From NCBI RefSeq assembly GCF_035294505.1, contig NZ_DATGKU010000103.1:1-15025 (forward strand): a stretch of DNA of 15,025 nucleotides. Direction: 5' to 3'. Below the pieces are notes generated by a model, which was not told the origin of the DNA, searched no databases, and saw only the letters and a list, made by a program, of their open reading frames with translations. This document shows positions 6,298 to 13,472 of this stretch, in pieces; the stretch's first letter is position 1; each line of letters starts with the position of its first letter. The translations under genes and the position numbers were made by a program. The stretch is from Chthonomonas sp035294505. GTDB lineage: Bacteria; Armatimonadota; Chthonomonadetes; Chthonomonadales; Chthonomonadaceae.

Positions 6298-7587
6298 TTA
6301 GATCGCCAAGGTTTGGAAGGTATGCTCTAGGTTCTTAAGGTGATGCTGTAGGCTGAAGGCCTCTTCGATCTCTTGTGGGGTCAGGTGCTTTTGCACGTCG
6401 GGGTCGGAGGCGATGGCCTGTCGGAAATCTTCGCCTGCCCAGGCGCGTGCGGCGTTGCGCTGAGCTACCGTGTAGGCCTCTTCGCGCGACAGGCCCTTCG
6501 CAATCAGAGCCAACATGATCTGCTCGGAAAACACCAGTCCACCCATCTTCTCTAGGTTGCGCCGCATGTTCTCGGGGTAGACCTCTAGTTTCTCCAATAT
6601 CGTCGTAAATTTCTGTAACATCCAGTCCACCAAAGTGGTCGTATCGGGCAGTACGATGCGCTCCACACTGCTGTTGGTGAGGTCGCGCTCGTGCCAGGTG
6701 GCCATCGATTCGAGAACCGGGAAGAGGTTGCTGCGCACCACCCGCGCGAGGCCACAGATGGTTTCGCAGTTCCACGGGTTGCGCTTATGAGGCATAGCCG
6801 AAGAGCCTTTTTGCCCCGGAGCAAAGTACTCTTGTACCTCGCGAATCTCGGTACGTGCGAGGTTGCGTATCTCCGTGGCGAACCGCTCGAGAGAGCCGGC
6901 CAAAATGGCCAGCGTGGCCATGAGTTGGGCATGGCGGTCGCGTGCGATGATTTGGGTAGAAATGGGAGCCGGTTTTAACCCGAGGCGTTCACACACGTAG
7001 CGCTCCACTTCGGGGCCGATATTAGCGTGCGTTCCCACCGCCCCAGAGACCTTGCCCACGCGCACGGCCTCACGGGCCTGATGGAGCCGCTCGATGTTGT
7101 TGTTCATCTCGTCGAGCCAGGTGGCCAGCTTAAAGCCGAACGTGATAGGTTCGGCGTGAATGCCATGGGTGCGCCCGATCATCACGGTGTACTTGTGTTC
7201 ACGGGCGCGCATCCGTATCACCTCGTTAAGCGCTTTGGCACGTGCGATGATCTGGTCGCAGGCCTCGCCTAGAAGTAGGGCGAGCGCAGTATCTACAATG
7301 TCGTAAGAGGTGACGCCGTAGTGCAGAAAACGCCCTTCCTCGCCGAGGTTCTCCGCCACGTTTTTTACAAAGGCCATCACATCGTGACGGGTCTCTTGTT
7401 CCAGCTCATCCATGCGGGCGAGATCGAAACGGGCGTTTTGGCGTATTTTCTCGGTAGTTCCAGGAGGGATGTGGCCGAAGTGCTCCAGCCCTTCGCAAAC
7501 GGCGATCTCCACATCGAGCCAGCGGCGTGTTTTGTTTTCCCGGCTCCAAAGCCTTCGCATCTCCGGGGTGGTGTAGCGATCGATCAT
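6298..7587 (-). CDS. purB: Adenylosuccinate lyase
   Basis: This enzyme splits SAICAR to AICAR plus fumarate, and adenylosuccinate to AMP plus fumarate, in purine synthesis. It belongs to the fumarase/aspartase superfamily of homotetramers. The 429-residue length is right for the Bacillus/Thermotoga-type PurB. The signature loop GSSAMPHKRNP contains Ser263, and RTHGIHAEP gives His141. Both numbers agree closely with the catalytic Ser and His of Bacillus PurB. The start at 7587 has GGAGAG 8 nt upstream. It stands alone rather than in a pur cluster, convergent with the LacI-type gene and divergent from the GYF gene. No purine riboswitch or obvious operator was seen in the 196 nt upstream. Confidence 0.96.
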   Translation of the reverse strand: MIDRYTTPEMRRLWSRENKTRRWLDVEIAVCEGLEHFGHIPPGTTEKIRQNARFDLARMDELEQETRHDVMAFVKNVAENLGEEGRFLHYGVTSYDIVDTALALLLGEACDQIIARAKALNEVIRMRAREHKYTVMIGRTHGIHAEPITFGFKLATWLDEMNNNIERLHQAREAVRVGKVSGAVGTHANIGPEVERYVCERLGLKPAPISTQIIARDRHAQLMATLAILAGSLERFATEIRNLARTEIREVQEYFAPGQKGSSAMPHKRNPWNCETICGLARVVRSNLFPVLESMATWHERDLTNSSVERIVLPDTTTLVDWMLQKFTTILEKLEVYPENMRRNLEKMGGLVFSEQIMLALIAKGLSREEAYTVAQRNAARAWAGEDFRQAIASDPDVQKHLTPQEIEEAFSLQHHLKNLEHTFQTLAI

Positions 7588-7783
7588 GAAAGGCGCTCTC
7601 CAAAGTTCCTAGCAGCAAGTTCTCGAAATCTCTGCATAGTTTACCCAAAGACGCGAGAAGTTGCGGAAAAGTCGTTTTGAAAGAAGAAGGAATCTTGGCC
7701 GATTGTAGTGAATGTATAACAACTTTCTATCGCCGAACGGTAGAAACAGAAGGCACGGCGGCCTTAAGTAAAGGAGGGGACGG

Positions 7784-8479
7784 ATGGCACAATACTACGT
7801 GCTTGCACAAGATGGAAATCGTTATGGGCCGGCAGACATTCCCACGCTGCAGCAGTGGATCAACGAGAACCGCATTCTGCCGACCACGATGTTAGAAGAT
7901 GCCTCGACCGGCCAGCAGCTGCCCGCTTCCGCTTTGAGCGACCTGCGGTTTCCCACCGCGATGCCTCAGCCCCCAATGCCCTCACAGCCGACGATGGGGG
8001 CGGCACCACAGATGCCAGGCACTAGCCCTATCTATGGACGGGGTTCTCAGGTAACCTATCAGCCGCCCGGTATGACGCCGTTTAACAACACGTCTGGAAT
8101 GCGGGCGGATGTGCCTCCGGAGATAGAGGCGTTGAAGTGGAACTGGGGCGCCTTCGGCTGTGGCTGCATTTGGCTGCTCTTCCACGGTCTGGTGTTAGCC
8201 GGCATCGGGTTGGTCTTTGTCCAGGGGATATTGGGTGCTGTGTTAGGATCTGTGCTTGGTAACTTCGGCGTCTGGATTGGGGCGCTGATCGGCATATGCA
8301 TCAGTATCTGGCTGGGGTTAAACGGCCATAAGTTGGCTTGGCGCTATAATCAGTACGCAAGCATAGACGACTATTTCCGCCGAGAGCAGATATGGACGAT
8401 TTTTGGCATTATCGGGTTTGCTCTTGGTTTAGTTGAGTTGATCTTTAGTATCCTTTTTCGGCTGAGCATGCGTGGGTAG
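7784..8479 (+). CDS. GYF-domain membrane protein
   Basis: The 231-residue product begins with a GYF_2-type domain (residues 2-52: YYVLAQDGNRYGPADIPTLQQW, then DASTGQQLPAS), a small fold that in related proteins binds proline-rich or cytosolic partners. A Pro/Met/Gly-rich linker follows (about 57-105). Then come three probable membrane segments (about 124-148, 150-178, 203-226), with a soluble turn containing LAWRYNQYASIDDYFRREQ between the last two. The GYF domain is probably cytoplasmic. The start is supported by AAAGGAGGGG ending a few bases before ATG. It is a single gene, divergent from purB and convergent with the Ppx operon. Its function is unknown; proteins of this layout are common and mostly uncharacterised. 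Confidence 0.8.
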   Translation: MAQYYVLAQDGNRYGPADIPTLQQWINENRILPTTMLEDASTGQQLPASALSDLRFPTAMPQPPMPSQPTMGAAPQMPGTSPIYGRGSQVTYQPPGMTPFNNTSGMRADVPPEIEALKWNWGAFGCGCIWLLFHGLVLAGIGLVFVQGILGAVLGSVLGNFGVWIGALIGICISIWLGLNGHKLAWRYNQYASIDDYFRREQIWTIFGIIGFALGLVELIFSILFRLSMRG

Positions 8480-8543
8480 AGCCGGGTTCATTGCAAGCGA
8501 GGCCGATCCGAAATATCTTTGCCCTTGCCACGACGCAGGATGC

Positions 8544-9497
8544 TTACGGTGAGGTTCCATTGCAGAACCGGTCGTACAGCAAACCCCAACGCAGGCCGCG
8601 AATGCTTACGGCGATCTGCTCGGCCTCTAGGTGCGAGAGGAGCAGCGAAAGGATAAGGGCACCGGCCACAATGATATCGGCACGTGCCGGCTCTAGCCCC
8701 GGAACCATCTTTCTCTCCGCAATAGTTAGAGTGGCAAGGCGGCGCAGAATCTGTTCCAGTCGGGTTACCGGAATAACGTGATGGTGCAGTTCCGCGGCGC
8801 TCTGAACGCCGCCTTTATCTATGGCCGCAAGGTTGGCGATGGTGCCGCCAACCCCCACCAGGGTATGAGGCCGATGCCGCACGGTTACCGGTAGGTGTTC
8901 GAGGGCTTCACGGACGGCCCGGCCGGCTCCATCGAGTTGAGCGAGGGTGGGCGGGTCGGAACGCAAAAAACGCTCCGTAATCCGAACCGCCCCTATCTCT
9001 AGGCTCACACGGAAAGCGATGCTCTTTCCTTCCGAGTCGCCGACGATCACCTCGGTACTGCCTCCACCGATGTCTACCACAATAAGATGGGGGCTTTCCC
9101 GCCAAACGGGGTCGCGCCTTACAGCCAGATACGAGAGACGAGCCTCCTCTTGGCCCGATATAACCTCGATAGTTAGCCCCAGTCGCTCTTGAGCACGCTG
9201 CAAAAACTCGTCACGGTTTTGCGCCTCTCGAAGTGCGGCGGTGCCCACGGCAGCGATCTGTGCGGCCCCGTAGGCACGCGCAGTCTGCACCAACTCCTCT
9301 AGGGCGTCTAGGGTGCGTCGCATGGCCGCCTCTTTTAGGCGCATGCCGTAGGCCTGCATACCCTCTCCGAGACGAGAGATAAGGGTGTTTTCGTAGAGGA
9401 GGCGTTCGCAGTCGGCAGAGGCATCTACGACGATGATCTTTACCGAGTTGGTGCCAACATCTATGGCTGCGACGATGCGAGGGGCGGTAGCGGTCAT
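8544..9497 (-). CDS. Ppx/GppA-family phosphatase (exopolyphosphatase or pppGpp phosphohydrolase)
   Basis: This is a 317-residue two-domain actin-fold phosphatase. Visible motifs are the phosphate-binding loop AAIDVGTNSVK (residues 10-20), the catalytic-glutamate segment SGQEEAR (Glu117/Glu118), the second phosphate loop VDIGGGSTEV (141-150) and a C-terminal IRGLRWGLLYD typical of the family. It lacks the extra C-terminal HD-like domains of Escherichia coli Ppx (about 510 residues), matching the short Ppx1/Ppx2 forms of Actinobacteria and Aquifex. These hydrolyse polyphosphate end-wise or convert pppGpp to ppGpp; sequence alone does not choose between them. Its ATG overlaps the stop codon of the upstream helix-hairpin-helix gene (ATGA), which implies translational coupling. 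It is the last gene of the operon, with two CHAD genes upstream that favour a polyphosphate role. Confidence 0.92.
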   Translation of the reverse strand: MTATAPRIVAAIDVGTNSVKIIVVDASADCERLLYENTLISRLGEGMQAYGMRLKEAAMRRTLDALEELVQTARAYGAAQIAAVGTAALREAQNRDEFLQRAQERLGLTIEVISGQEEARLSYLAVRRDPVWRESPHLIVVDIGGGSTEVIVGDSEGKSIAFRVSLEIGAVRITERFLRSDPPTLAQLDGAGRAVREALEHLPVTVRHRPHTLVGVGGTIANLAAIDKGGVQSAAELHHHVIPVTRLEQILRRLATLTIAERKMVPGLEPARADIIVAGALILSLLLSHLEAEQIAVSIRGLRWGLLYDRFCNGTSP

Positions 9498-10159
9498 CGC
9501 TTGGGTCCTCTCTGCGCAGTCAGCTCAAAGCCGAGGTCTTTGCCGATTTTGCGAAGTTGGCGTGCAAGCCGTGCCTGCGCTTTGTTGTCCATGCCGGCGC
9601 GCTGTCCCTCGGTTACCGCGTCGGCTAGGGTGCGTTGCAACAGACCGCAAAGGCTCTGTAGTTGCAACAGCTTGGCATTGTCGGATTCGGCTGTTTCGGT
9701 AGGGGCCTGCTGCAGCAGAAGCGTGCAGCCTTGAAGAAGTTGTAACAGGGCATGGAGCAGTCGGCGGCGATAGTTTAGCGCGGCAGGGGAGAGAAGAATG
9801 GCCACGATCTCTCGAAATGCCTCGCGTGCAGCGCGCTGCAAAGGCGTGGCCTGACGGGGAAGCGACACCACACGAAGCCAACTGAGATCGGTGGAAGGGC
9901 TTGCAACGAGAGGCTCGGCTGTTTTAGCGGTTGTGGGAGGGAACTGCTCAACGTAGTTTTTGATCTGGCGAGCCTTTATCGGCCCAATGCCGGGAATGGC
10001 AGCCAAACTCTCTTCTGAGCAGTATTGGAGTGCGGCTAGGCTATCGAAACCCGCTTTTTGTAGGGCACGAACGCGAATGGGGCCAAGCCCAGGAATGCTG
10101 TGCAGATCGAACATGGGGCTGGCGGAGGTTTGTGCTTGGTGGGGTTTCTGGCGTGTCAT
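9494..10159 (-). CDS. Helix-hairpin-helix protein of unknown function
   Basis: The 221-residue product has two tandem helix-hairpin-helix motifs, IPGLGPIRVRAL (residues 22-33) and IPGIGPIKARQI (55-66). This arrangement usually binds DNA backbone non-specifically, as in RuvA, ComEA or the NAD ligase. The rest (about 85-221) is predicted helical, Leu/Gln-rich and ends in a basic tail (LARQLRKIGKDLG); no catalytic motif is recognised. The start at 10159 lies 8 nt after the CHAD C-half stop and has an AGAGG motif about 11 nt upstream; Met16 (10114) is an alternative start. Its stop overlaps the start of the Ppx gene. The company of CHAD and Ppx genes suggests a link between DNA and polyphosphate or stringent-response metabolism, which is inference. 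Confidence 0.8.
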   Translation of the reverse strand: MTRQKPHQAQTSASPMFDLHSIPGLGPIRVRALQKAGFDSLAALQYCSEESLAAIPGIGPIKARQIKNYVEQFPPTTAKTAEPLVASPSTDLSWLRVVSLPRQATPLQRAAREAFREIVAILLSPAALNYRRRLLHALLQLLQGCTLLLQQAPTETAESDNAKLLQLQSLCGLLQRTLADAVTEGQRAGMDNKAQARLARQLRKIGKDLGFELTAQRGPKR

Positions 10160-10167
10160 GCGGCTGG

Positions 10168-10755
10168 CTACCTCTCAGGCACGTGAGCTAGGTCGGCTTC
10201 AAGGCGGGCAAGCAGCGCTGCAAGTTCAGAGAAAAGTTTTTGCCTTTCTGGGCGCTCCCAAAATTGGCAAAGTTCGGCATAGTGCTGGGCCCGTTGCTCC
10301 TTTATACGGCGACAGAGAGCGACAAGGCCTTCGCACCCTTCAAGGTCTACATGGTGCACACCGATAATAGAAGCCCCGTCGGCATCTTTGCCGTAGCCTT
10401 TACGAACCAAACGACCCAGTTGTTTAAGCAGAGTAGGCATAAGGACATCGGCATCGTGAATATTGCCGAGCAACTCTTGAAGGTGGCGAAGGTCGGTGAG
10501 CAGCGCTTCTAGCCCCGTTTTCTCGGCGGAGTAGAGGGCGCTTTCCATCTCCGGCGCCTCGAGAAAAAGCTCTAGAGTGTAGCGAAGATGTTTAATGGCG
10601 ATGCGCAGATCATGAAGTTCGTGAACGGCTTCGGGCCGGTGGATAGCCGAAGCATGTTGTGTGACCTCGGCGAGGTGGCGGCGAATGGCTGCAACGGCCG
10701 CCTGGGGCACCGAGAGGGGGCGTTGTTTAGCGAGGGGTTGGCTCGTTTTTGCCAT
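10168..10755 (-). CDS. CHAD-domain protein, C-terminal-half type
   Basis: This 195-residue helical protein carries AVHELHDLRIAIKHLRYTLELF (His45, Arg51, Lys55, Arg58, Tyr59) and LRHLQELLGNIHDADVLM (His100, Asp101, Asp103). These are the hallmarks of the second half of a CHAD domain, a basic helical bundle that binds inorganic polyphosphate. The frame is open upstream to 10854, but the ATG at 10755 is preferred because the upstream extension is low-complexity and overlaps the coding end of the preceding gene. Its SD is weak (AACGGA close to ATG), suggesting coupling to translation of the overlapping CHAD N-half gene. It sits in a +1 frame relative to that gene. It probably pairs with the upstream product to make one complete CHAD fold. 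Confidence 0.85.
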   Translation of the reverse strand: MAKTSQPLAKQRPLSVPQAAVAAIRRHLAEVTQHASAIHRPEAVHELHDLRIAIKHLRYTLELFLEAPEMESALYSAEKTGLEALLTDLRHLQELLGNIHDADVLMPTLLKQLGRLVRKGYGKDADGASIIGVHHVDLEGCEGLVALCRRIKEQRAQHYAELCQFWERPERQKLFSELAALLARLEADLAHVPER

Positions 10756-11257
10756 GTCCGTTCTTCGATCTCTTTCGGTCCGTTTTAGTCTGTATCGTGG
10801 CTCCGTAAGGGGCGAGCAGTTTTTCAAATTGCTCTTTAACGCGACGTGCTTCAAAACGTTTTAGGGTTGCCGCCACTTCCTGTTGCTTTTGGGTGCGCTT
10901 TTGCACCAGTTGCTCGCAAAGTTGCTGAATGCCGGTGCGTTGCGCGGGAGGTAGGCTCTCTTGTTCCCGTTGGAGGCGTTCCAGCATCACGTCAAGGTCT
11001 CTTGCTTCGCGTAAGGCTCTCGTAATGCTGCGAAGCTCTTTGTCTAGCTCCTTGAAGTCTTTCTCTTCAAAGCAGTCGGCAAAGAGTTCAAAGACCACGC
11101 GTGCCCTTCGCGACCAAACGCGCATCTGATGCACAGCTTCTGGGTCTTTACCGCGTAGCACTCCATCGAAGTAGGAGAGCATACGGCCAAGGCGATGGGC
11201 GAGAGCATGCGCTGCAAAGGTACAGGCGTCTTGTGGTCGAGGAGTTTGGTTGTCCAT
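10727..11257 (-). CDS. CHAD-domain protein, N-terminal-half type
   Basis: The 176-residue product carries AVHQMRVWSRRARVVFELF (His43, Arg46, Arg50, Arg51, Arg53) and LREARDLDVMLERL (Arg86, Asp87, Asp89), the marks of the first half of a CHAD domain. Usual CHAD domains are single chains of roughly 250-300 residues, so this one seems to end half-way. Its C terminus is a very basic tail (KTDRKRSKNGHGKN) that could also contact polyanions. The start follows the TrkA stop by 14 nt and has only a weak SD (ATAGG adjoining ATG). The gene overlaps the next CHAD gene by 29 nt in another frame. A sequencing frameshift near the A5 run at 10746-10750 is an alternative explanation for the split. Confidence 0.85.
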   Translation of the reverse strand: MDNQTPRPQDACTFAAHALAHRLGRMLSYFDGVLRGKDPEAVHQMRVWSRRARVVFELFADCFEEKDFKELDKELRSITRALREARDLDVMLERLQREQESLPPAQRTGIQQLCEQLVQKRTQKQQEVAATLKRFEARRVKEQFEKLLAPYGATIQTKTDRKRSKNGHGKNEPTPR

Positions 11258-11271
11258 CCTATTTAGCCCGG

Positions 11272-11931
11272 TTAGGGTTCTGCGAATAGGTCTCGAAGCT
11301 GGCGCGCTTTATCGGCTGTCACCAGGGCGATAACACCATCTCCCTCCATAAGGGTCGAATCGGCCGTTGGCAAGATGGCTTGGTCTCCCCGAATCAGAGA
11401 GATGATGAGGGCTTGAGTGGGCAAGTCAAGGTCACGAATGGTTTTGCCGACCACAGGTGACTTTGGGCCGATCTCGATCTCTACGATCTCAATGTTGCCA
11501 CGGTTAAGCGCGGCAAGAGGAATAACTTCACCTCCTCCAACCTCTTGTTCAATAAGGTTATAGATAATTTTTGTGGAGCTGACGGTGGCGTCTATGCCAA
11601 GGGTTTTGAAAAGAGCCTCGTTTCTCGGGTCGTTAACGCGCGAAATGGTACGCGGAACATTGTGTTCCATTTTGGCCATTTGGCACACTACAAGGTTGTC
11701 GTCGTCGCTGCCGGTTACGGCGACGACCACATCGGCCCTTCCAAAACCCGCCTGTCGTTGGATGGCGACCTCACACCCGTCGCCTTGCATCACTAATTCG
11801 CCCAACTCGGCGGAAATAGTTTGGTAACGAATGCGGTCTTTTTCTAGCAATAGCACCTCATGGTGCTCGGCTGCAAGGGTTTTGGCGAGGTAGTAGCCGA
11901 TATTTCCGCCCCCGACGATGATCACATACAT
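11272..11931 (-). CDS. trkA: TrkA/RCK-family potassium-channel regulatory protein (N and C domains)
   Basis: This 219-residue cytosolic RCK protein has a Rossmann NAD(H)-binding TrkA_N domain (VGGGNIGYYLAKTL, residues 6-19, acidic residue of LLLEKD at the end of strand 2). A TrkA_C domain follows from about residue 140 (IEIVEIEIGPKSPVVGKTIRDLDLP to the end). Such proteins gate Trk/Ktr-type potassium uptake by binding nucleotides. The length fits the single TrkA_N/TrkA_C form (about 220) and not the duplicated E. coli TrkA (458). AGGAAAG precedes the ATG by about 8 nt. It follows another TrkA-type gene by 32 nt and precedes the CHAD pair by 14 nt. The membrane subunit (TrkH/KtrB type) is not in this window. 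Confidence 0.93.
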   Translation of the reverse strand: MYVIIVGGGNIGYYLAKTLAAEHHEVLLLEKDRIRYQTISAELGELVMQGDGCEVAIQRQAGFGRADVVVAVTGSDDDNLVVCQMAKMEHNVPRTISRVNDPRNEALFKTLGIDATVSSTKIIYNLIEQEVGGGEVIPLAALNRGNIEIVEIEIGPKSPVVGKTIRDLDLPTQALIISLIRGDQAILPTADSTLMEGDGVIALVTADKARQLRDLFAEP

Positions 11932-11963
11932 TGGTGTTCTTTCCTAAAAAGTCAAGTTAAGGT

Positions 11964-12416
11964 CTATACATTCAGCTTTACATACTCGGATGAGTAGTCT
12001 TTTGCCAGTCCCCAGGTATTGGTATTTACAAAATCGCGCAGCAGCCCCGAAACGATGGTTGTAGGGCAGATGGTGACGATGCCCATCTGGCGATAGCGAT
12101 CGGCCCGGATGGGGTCGTAGATTCGCGCGATGACGGTGGGCACTTTAAAGACCACCTTGGCGATTTGGGCAGCCATAATGTTGCGGTTATCCCCTTGGGT
12201 TGCGGCTACGAAGATATCGCATTTCTCTATGCCGGCTTTACGAAGAACGTCCTCATCTATGCCATTGCCGATAAGGCGTTCTCCCCTAAAGCGCGGTCCG
12301 AGACGGCGAAATGCCTCATTTTGCAGGTCAATAACGGTGACACGGTGTTCGTCGTAGCACATAAGACGGGCAAAGGTTGAGCCTACGCGACCACAGCCAA
12401 GAACAATGATATTCAT
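11964..12416 (-). CDS. TrkA_N-domain protein (short RCK partner)
   Basis: This is a 150-residue Rossmann protein with LGCGRVGSTFARLM (residues 5-18), VIDLQNEAFRRL, GNGIDEDVLRKAGI and AATQGDNRNIMAAQIAK, typical of TrkA_N. It ends right after that domain (SEYVKLNV) and has no TrkA_C. Tandem TrkA-type genes are known in Actinobacteria (CeoB/CeoC type), and the pair may form a mixed ring. Met at 12416 is chosen because it begins the first beta strand; the frame is open to 12485. A very strong AGGAGG (12433-12438) lies 16 nt upstream, farther than usual, while AAAGG is nearer, so start selection deserves checking. It is the first gene of the six-gene operon. Confidence 0.88.
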   Translation of the reverse strand: MNIIVLGCGRVGSTFARLMCYDEHRVTVIDLQNEAFRRLGPRFRGERLIGNGIDEDVLRKAGIEKCDIFVAATQGDNRNIMAAQIAKVVFKVPTVIARIYDPIRADRYRQMGIVTICPTTIVSGLLRDFVNTNTWGLAKDYSSEYVKLNV

Positions 12417-12473
12417 AATAGCCTTTGGCGATCCTCCTTTTGAATAATAGCCGCTGTCGATCTTGTTGGTTTC

Positions 12474-12479
12474 AGTATA
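12474..12479 (-). promoter_or_regulatory. Possible -10 element of the trkA-CHAD-ppx operon
   Basis: On the minus strand TATACT (12479 to 12474) predicts transcription from about 12467. No good -35 lies 16-18 bases upstream (AGAGAG at the 17-nt spacing). This would fit a promoter that needs an activator, and the palindrome at 12520-12537 is centred at -61.5 from this start. Confidence 0.4.
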
Positions 12480-12519
12480 CACCAAAACAGAGGCCGCTCT
12501 CTATGCAAAGGGCGGCTCC

Positions 12520-12537
12520 CTGTGAAATTTTTCACAG
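12520..12537. promoter_or_regulatory. CRP/FNR-type palindromic operator
   Basis: CTGTGAAA and TTTCACAG flank TT in a perfect 18-nt palindrome. Inside it is TGTGA-N6-TCACA, the consensus half-sites of the CRP (cAMP receptor protein) branch of the CRP/FNR superfamily. It lies between the divergent trkA operon and the HAD gene, 4 nt before the HAD -35 element. Its centre is at -61.5 from the predicted operon start (the class I activation distance known in E. coli) and -47.5 from the predicted HAD start. Confidence 0.6.
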
Positions 12538-12541
12538 TTCC

Positions 12542-12569
12542 TTGAAAAAGTCGGGTTACGGGGTATAAT
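12542..12569 (+). promoter_or_regulatory. Sigma-70 promoter of the HAD gene
   Basis: TTGAAA (12542-12547), a 16-nt spacer and a perfect TATAAT (12564-12569) are present. The expected +1 is 12576, which is the A of the HAD start codon, so the transcript should be leaderless. Confidence 0.8.
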
Positions 12570-12575
12570 AGAGCC

Positions 12576-13424
12576 ATGCAGAAGGGGCCGTCGTCAAACA
12601 TTCGTGCGCTGTTTCTAGATATAGACGGCACCTTGGTGGGGGCGGACAATCAGATATCGGAGGCGGTGCGGAGGGCCATTGTCAAAGCCCAAGAACGGGG
12701 CATACGAATCGGTCTTTGCACGGGGCGCACTCGCTATACGGCGGAGCCGGTGGCTGCACAGCTTTGGCGACCCCTGGACTATCTTATTGTATCTAATGGC
12801 GCTATTGCCATTGAAACGCAAACGGAGACGCTTCTCCATCGGCGGCTTCTGGAGCCGGCGCTTGCTTTGGAGGTAGCCCGCATCCTGGTGGAGGCTGGGG
12901 AGCAGGTCTATGTGTACGAGCCAGCCTTTCGCCCTCTTCTGGAGGAGTCCCGTGTGCTTTATCATCCTGCTCGGCCTGTGGGGGCCTTCGCCACCCCGCC
13001 ACGCTATAGGCCTTATGGAGCTATTTTGTCCGAGCTGCCGTTCGTGCCGGTTTCGGTGGCTGCCTTTGGGGCGGCAGAGGAGATGCAGGCCTTGGTGAAG
13101 GCCATGCGCAAGGCGCTCTCAGAGGATTTCTCCGTAATTCAGTCGGGTACCCACACAATGTGGGGGGTCGAGATATTCGCGTCGGGGGTGAATAAGCGTT
13201 CAGGTGCAGAGAGGGTGGCCCGTTGGCTTGGAATTAGCTCTCAAGAGTGTATGGCGATTGGCGATCATATGAACGATATCGAGTTGCTTGAGTGGGCGGG
13301 CATTGGCGTTGCCATGGGCGATGCGCCTGCGGAAGTGCAGGCGGTGGCCGATTGGACAACCGCCAACGTGCAAGAGGATGGGGTGGCCGAGGCCATTGAA
13401 CGCCTCCTCGCTACAAAGGCATAA
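12576..13424 (+). CDS. Cof-type HAD-superfamily hydrolase
   Basis: This 282-residue haloacid-dehalogenase-family phosphatase has motif I FLDIDGTL (Asp15, Asp17), motif II GLCTGR (Thr49), motif III Lys207 in NKRSGAERV, and motif IV GDHMNDIELL (Asp230, Asp234). The C2-type cap lies between motifs II and III, so it belongs to the Cof/YidA subfamily. Those enzymes dephosphorylate sugar phosphates, flavin or pyridoxal phosphates, often with low specificity; the substrate here cannot be read from sequence. No Shine-Dalgarno precedes the ATG, and the promoter predicts transcription beginning exactly at it. A different downstream start would destroy motif I. A family II pyrophosphatase follows after 48 nt, probably in the same transcript. 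Confidence 0.92.
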   Translation: MQKGPSSNIRALFLDIDGTLVGADNQISEAVRRAIVKAQERGIRIGLCTGRTRYTAEPVAAQLWRPLDYLIVSNGAIAIETQTETLLHRRLLEPALALEVARILVEAGEQVYVYEPAFRPLLEESRVLYHPARPVGAFATPPRYRPYGAILSELPFVPVSVAAFGAAEEMQALVKAMRKALSEDFSVIQSGTHTMWGVEIFASGVNKRSGAERVARWLGISSQECMAIGDHMNDIELLEWAGIGVAMGDAPAEVQAVADWTTANVQEDGVAEAIERLLATKA

Positions 13425-13472
13425 ACCGTACCGTTTTGTGCGAGCTGGTAGGTTAAGGAGTGACAACCCAGG

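Noticed and set aside
7695..7720. Promoter for the GYF gene (TTGGCC and TATAAC)
   Set aside because: The spacer is only 14 nt; the -10 alone is not enough evidence.
8480..8543. Bidirectional terminator between the convergent GYF and Ppx genes
   Set aside because: No stable hairpin followed by a T-run is visible on either strand.
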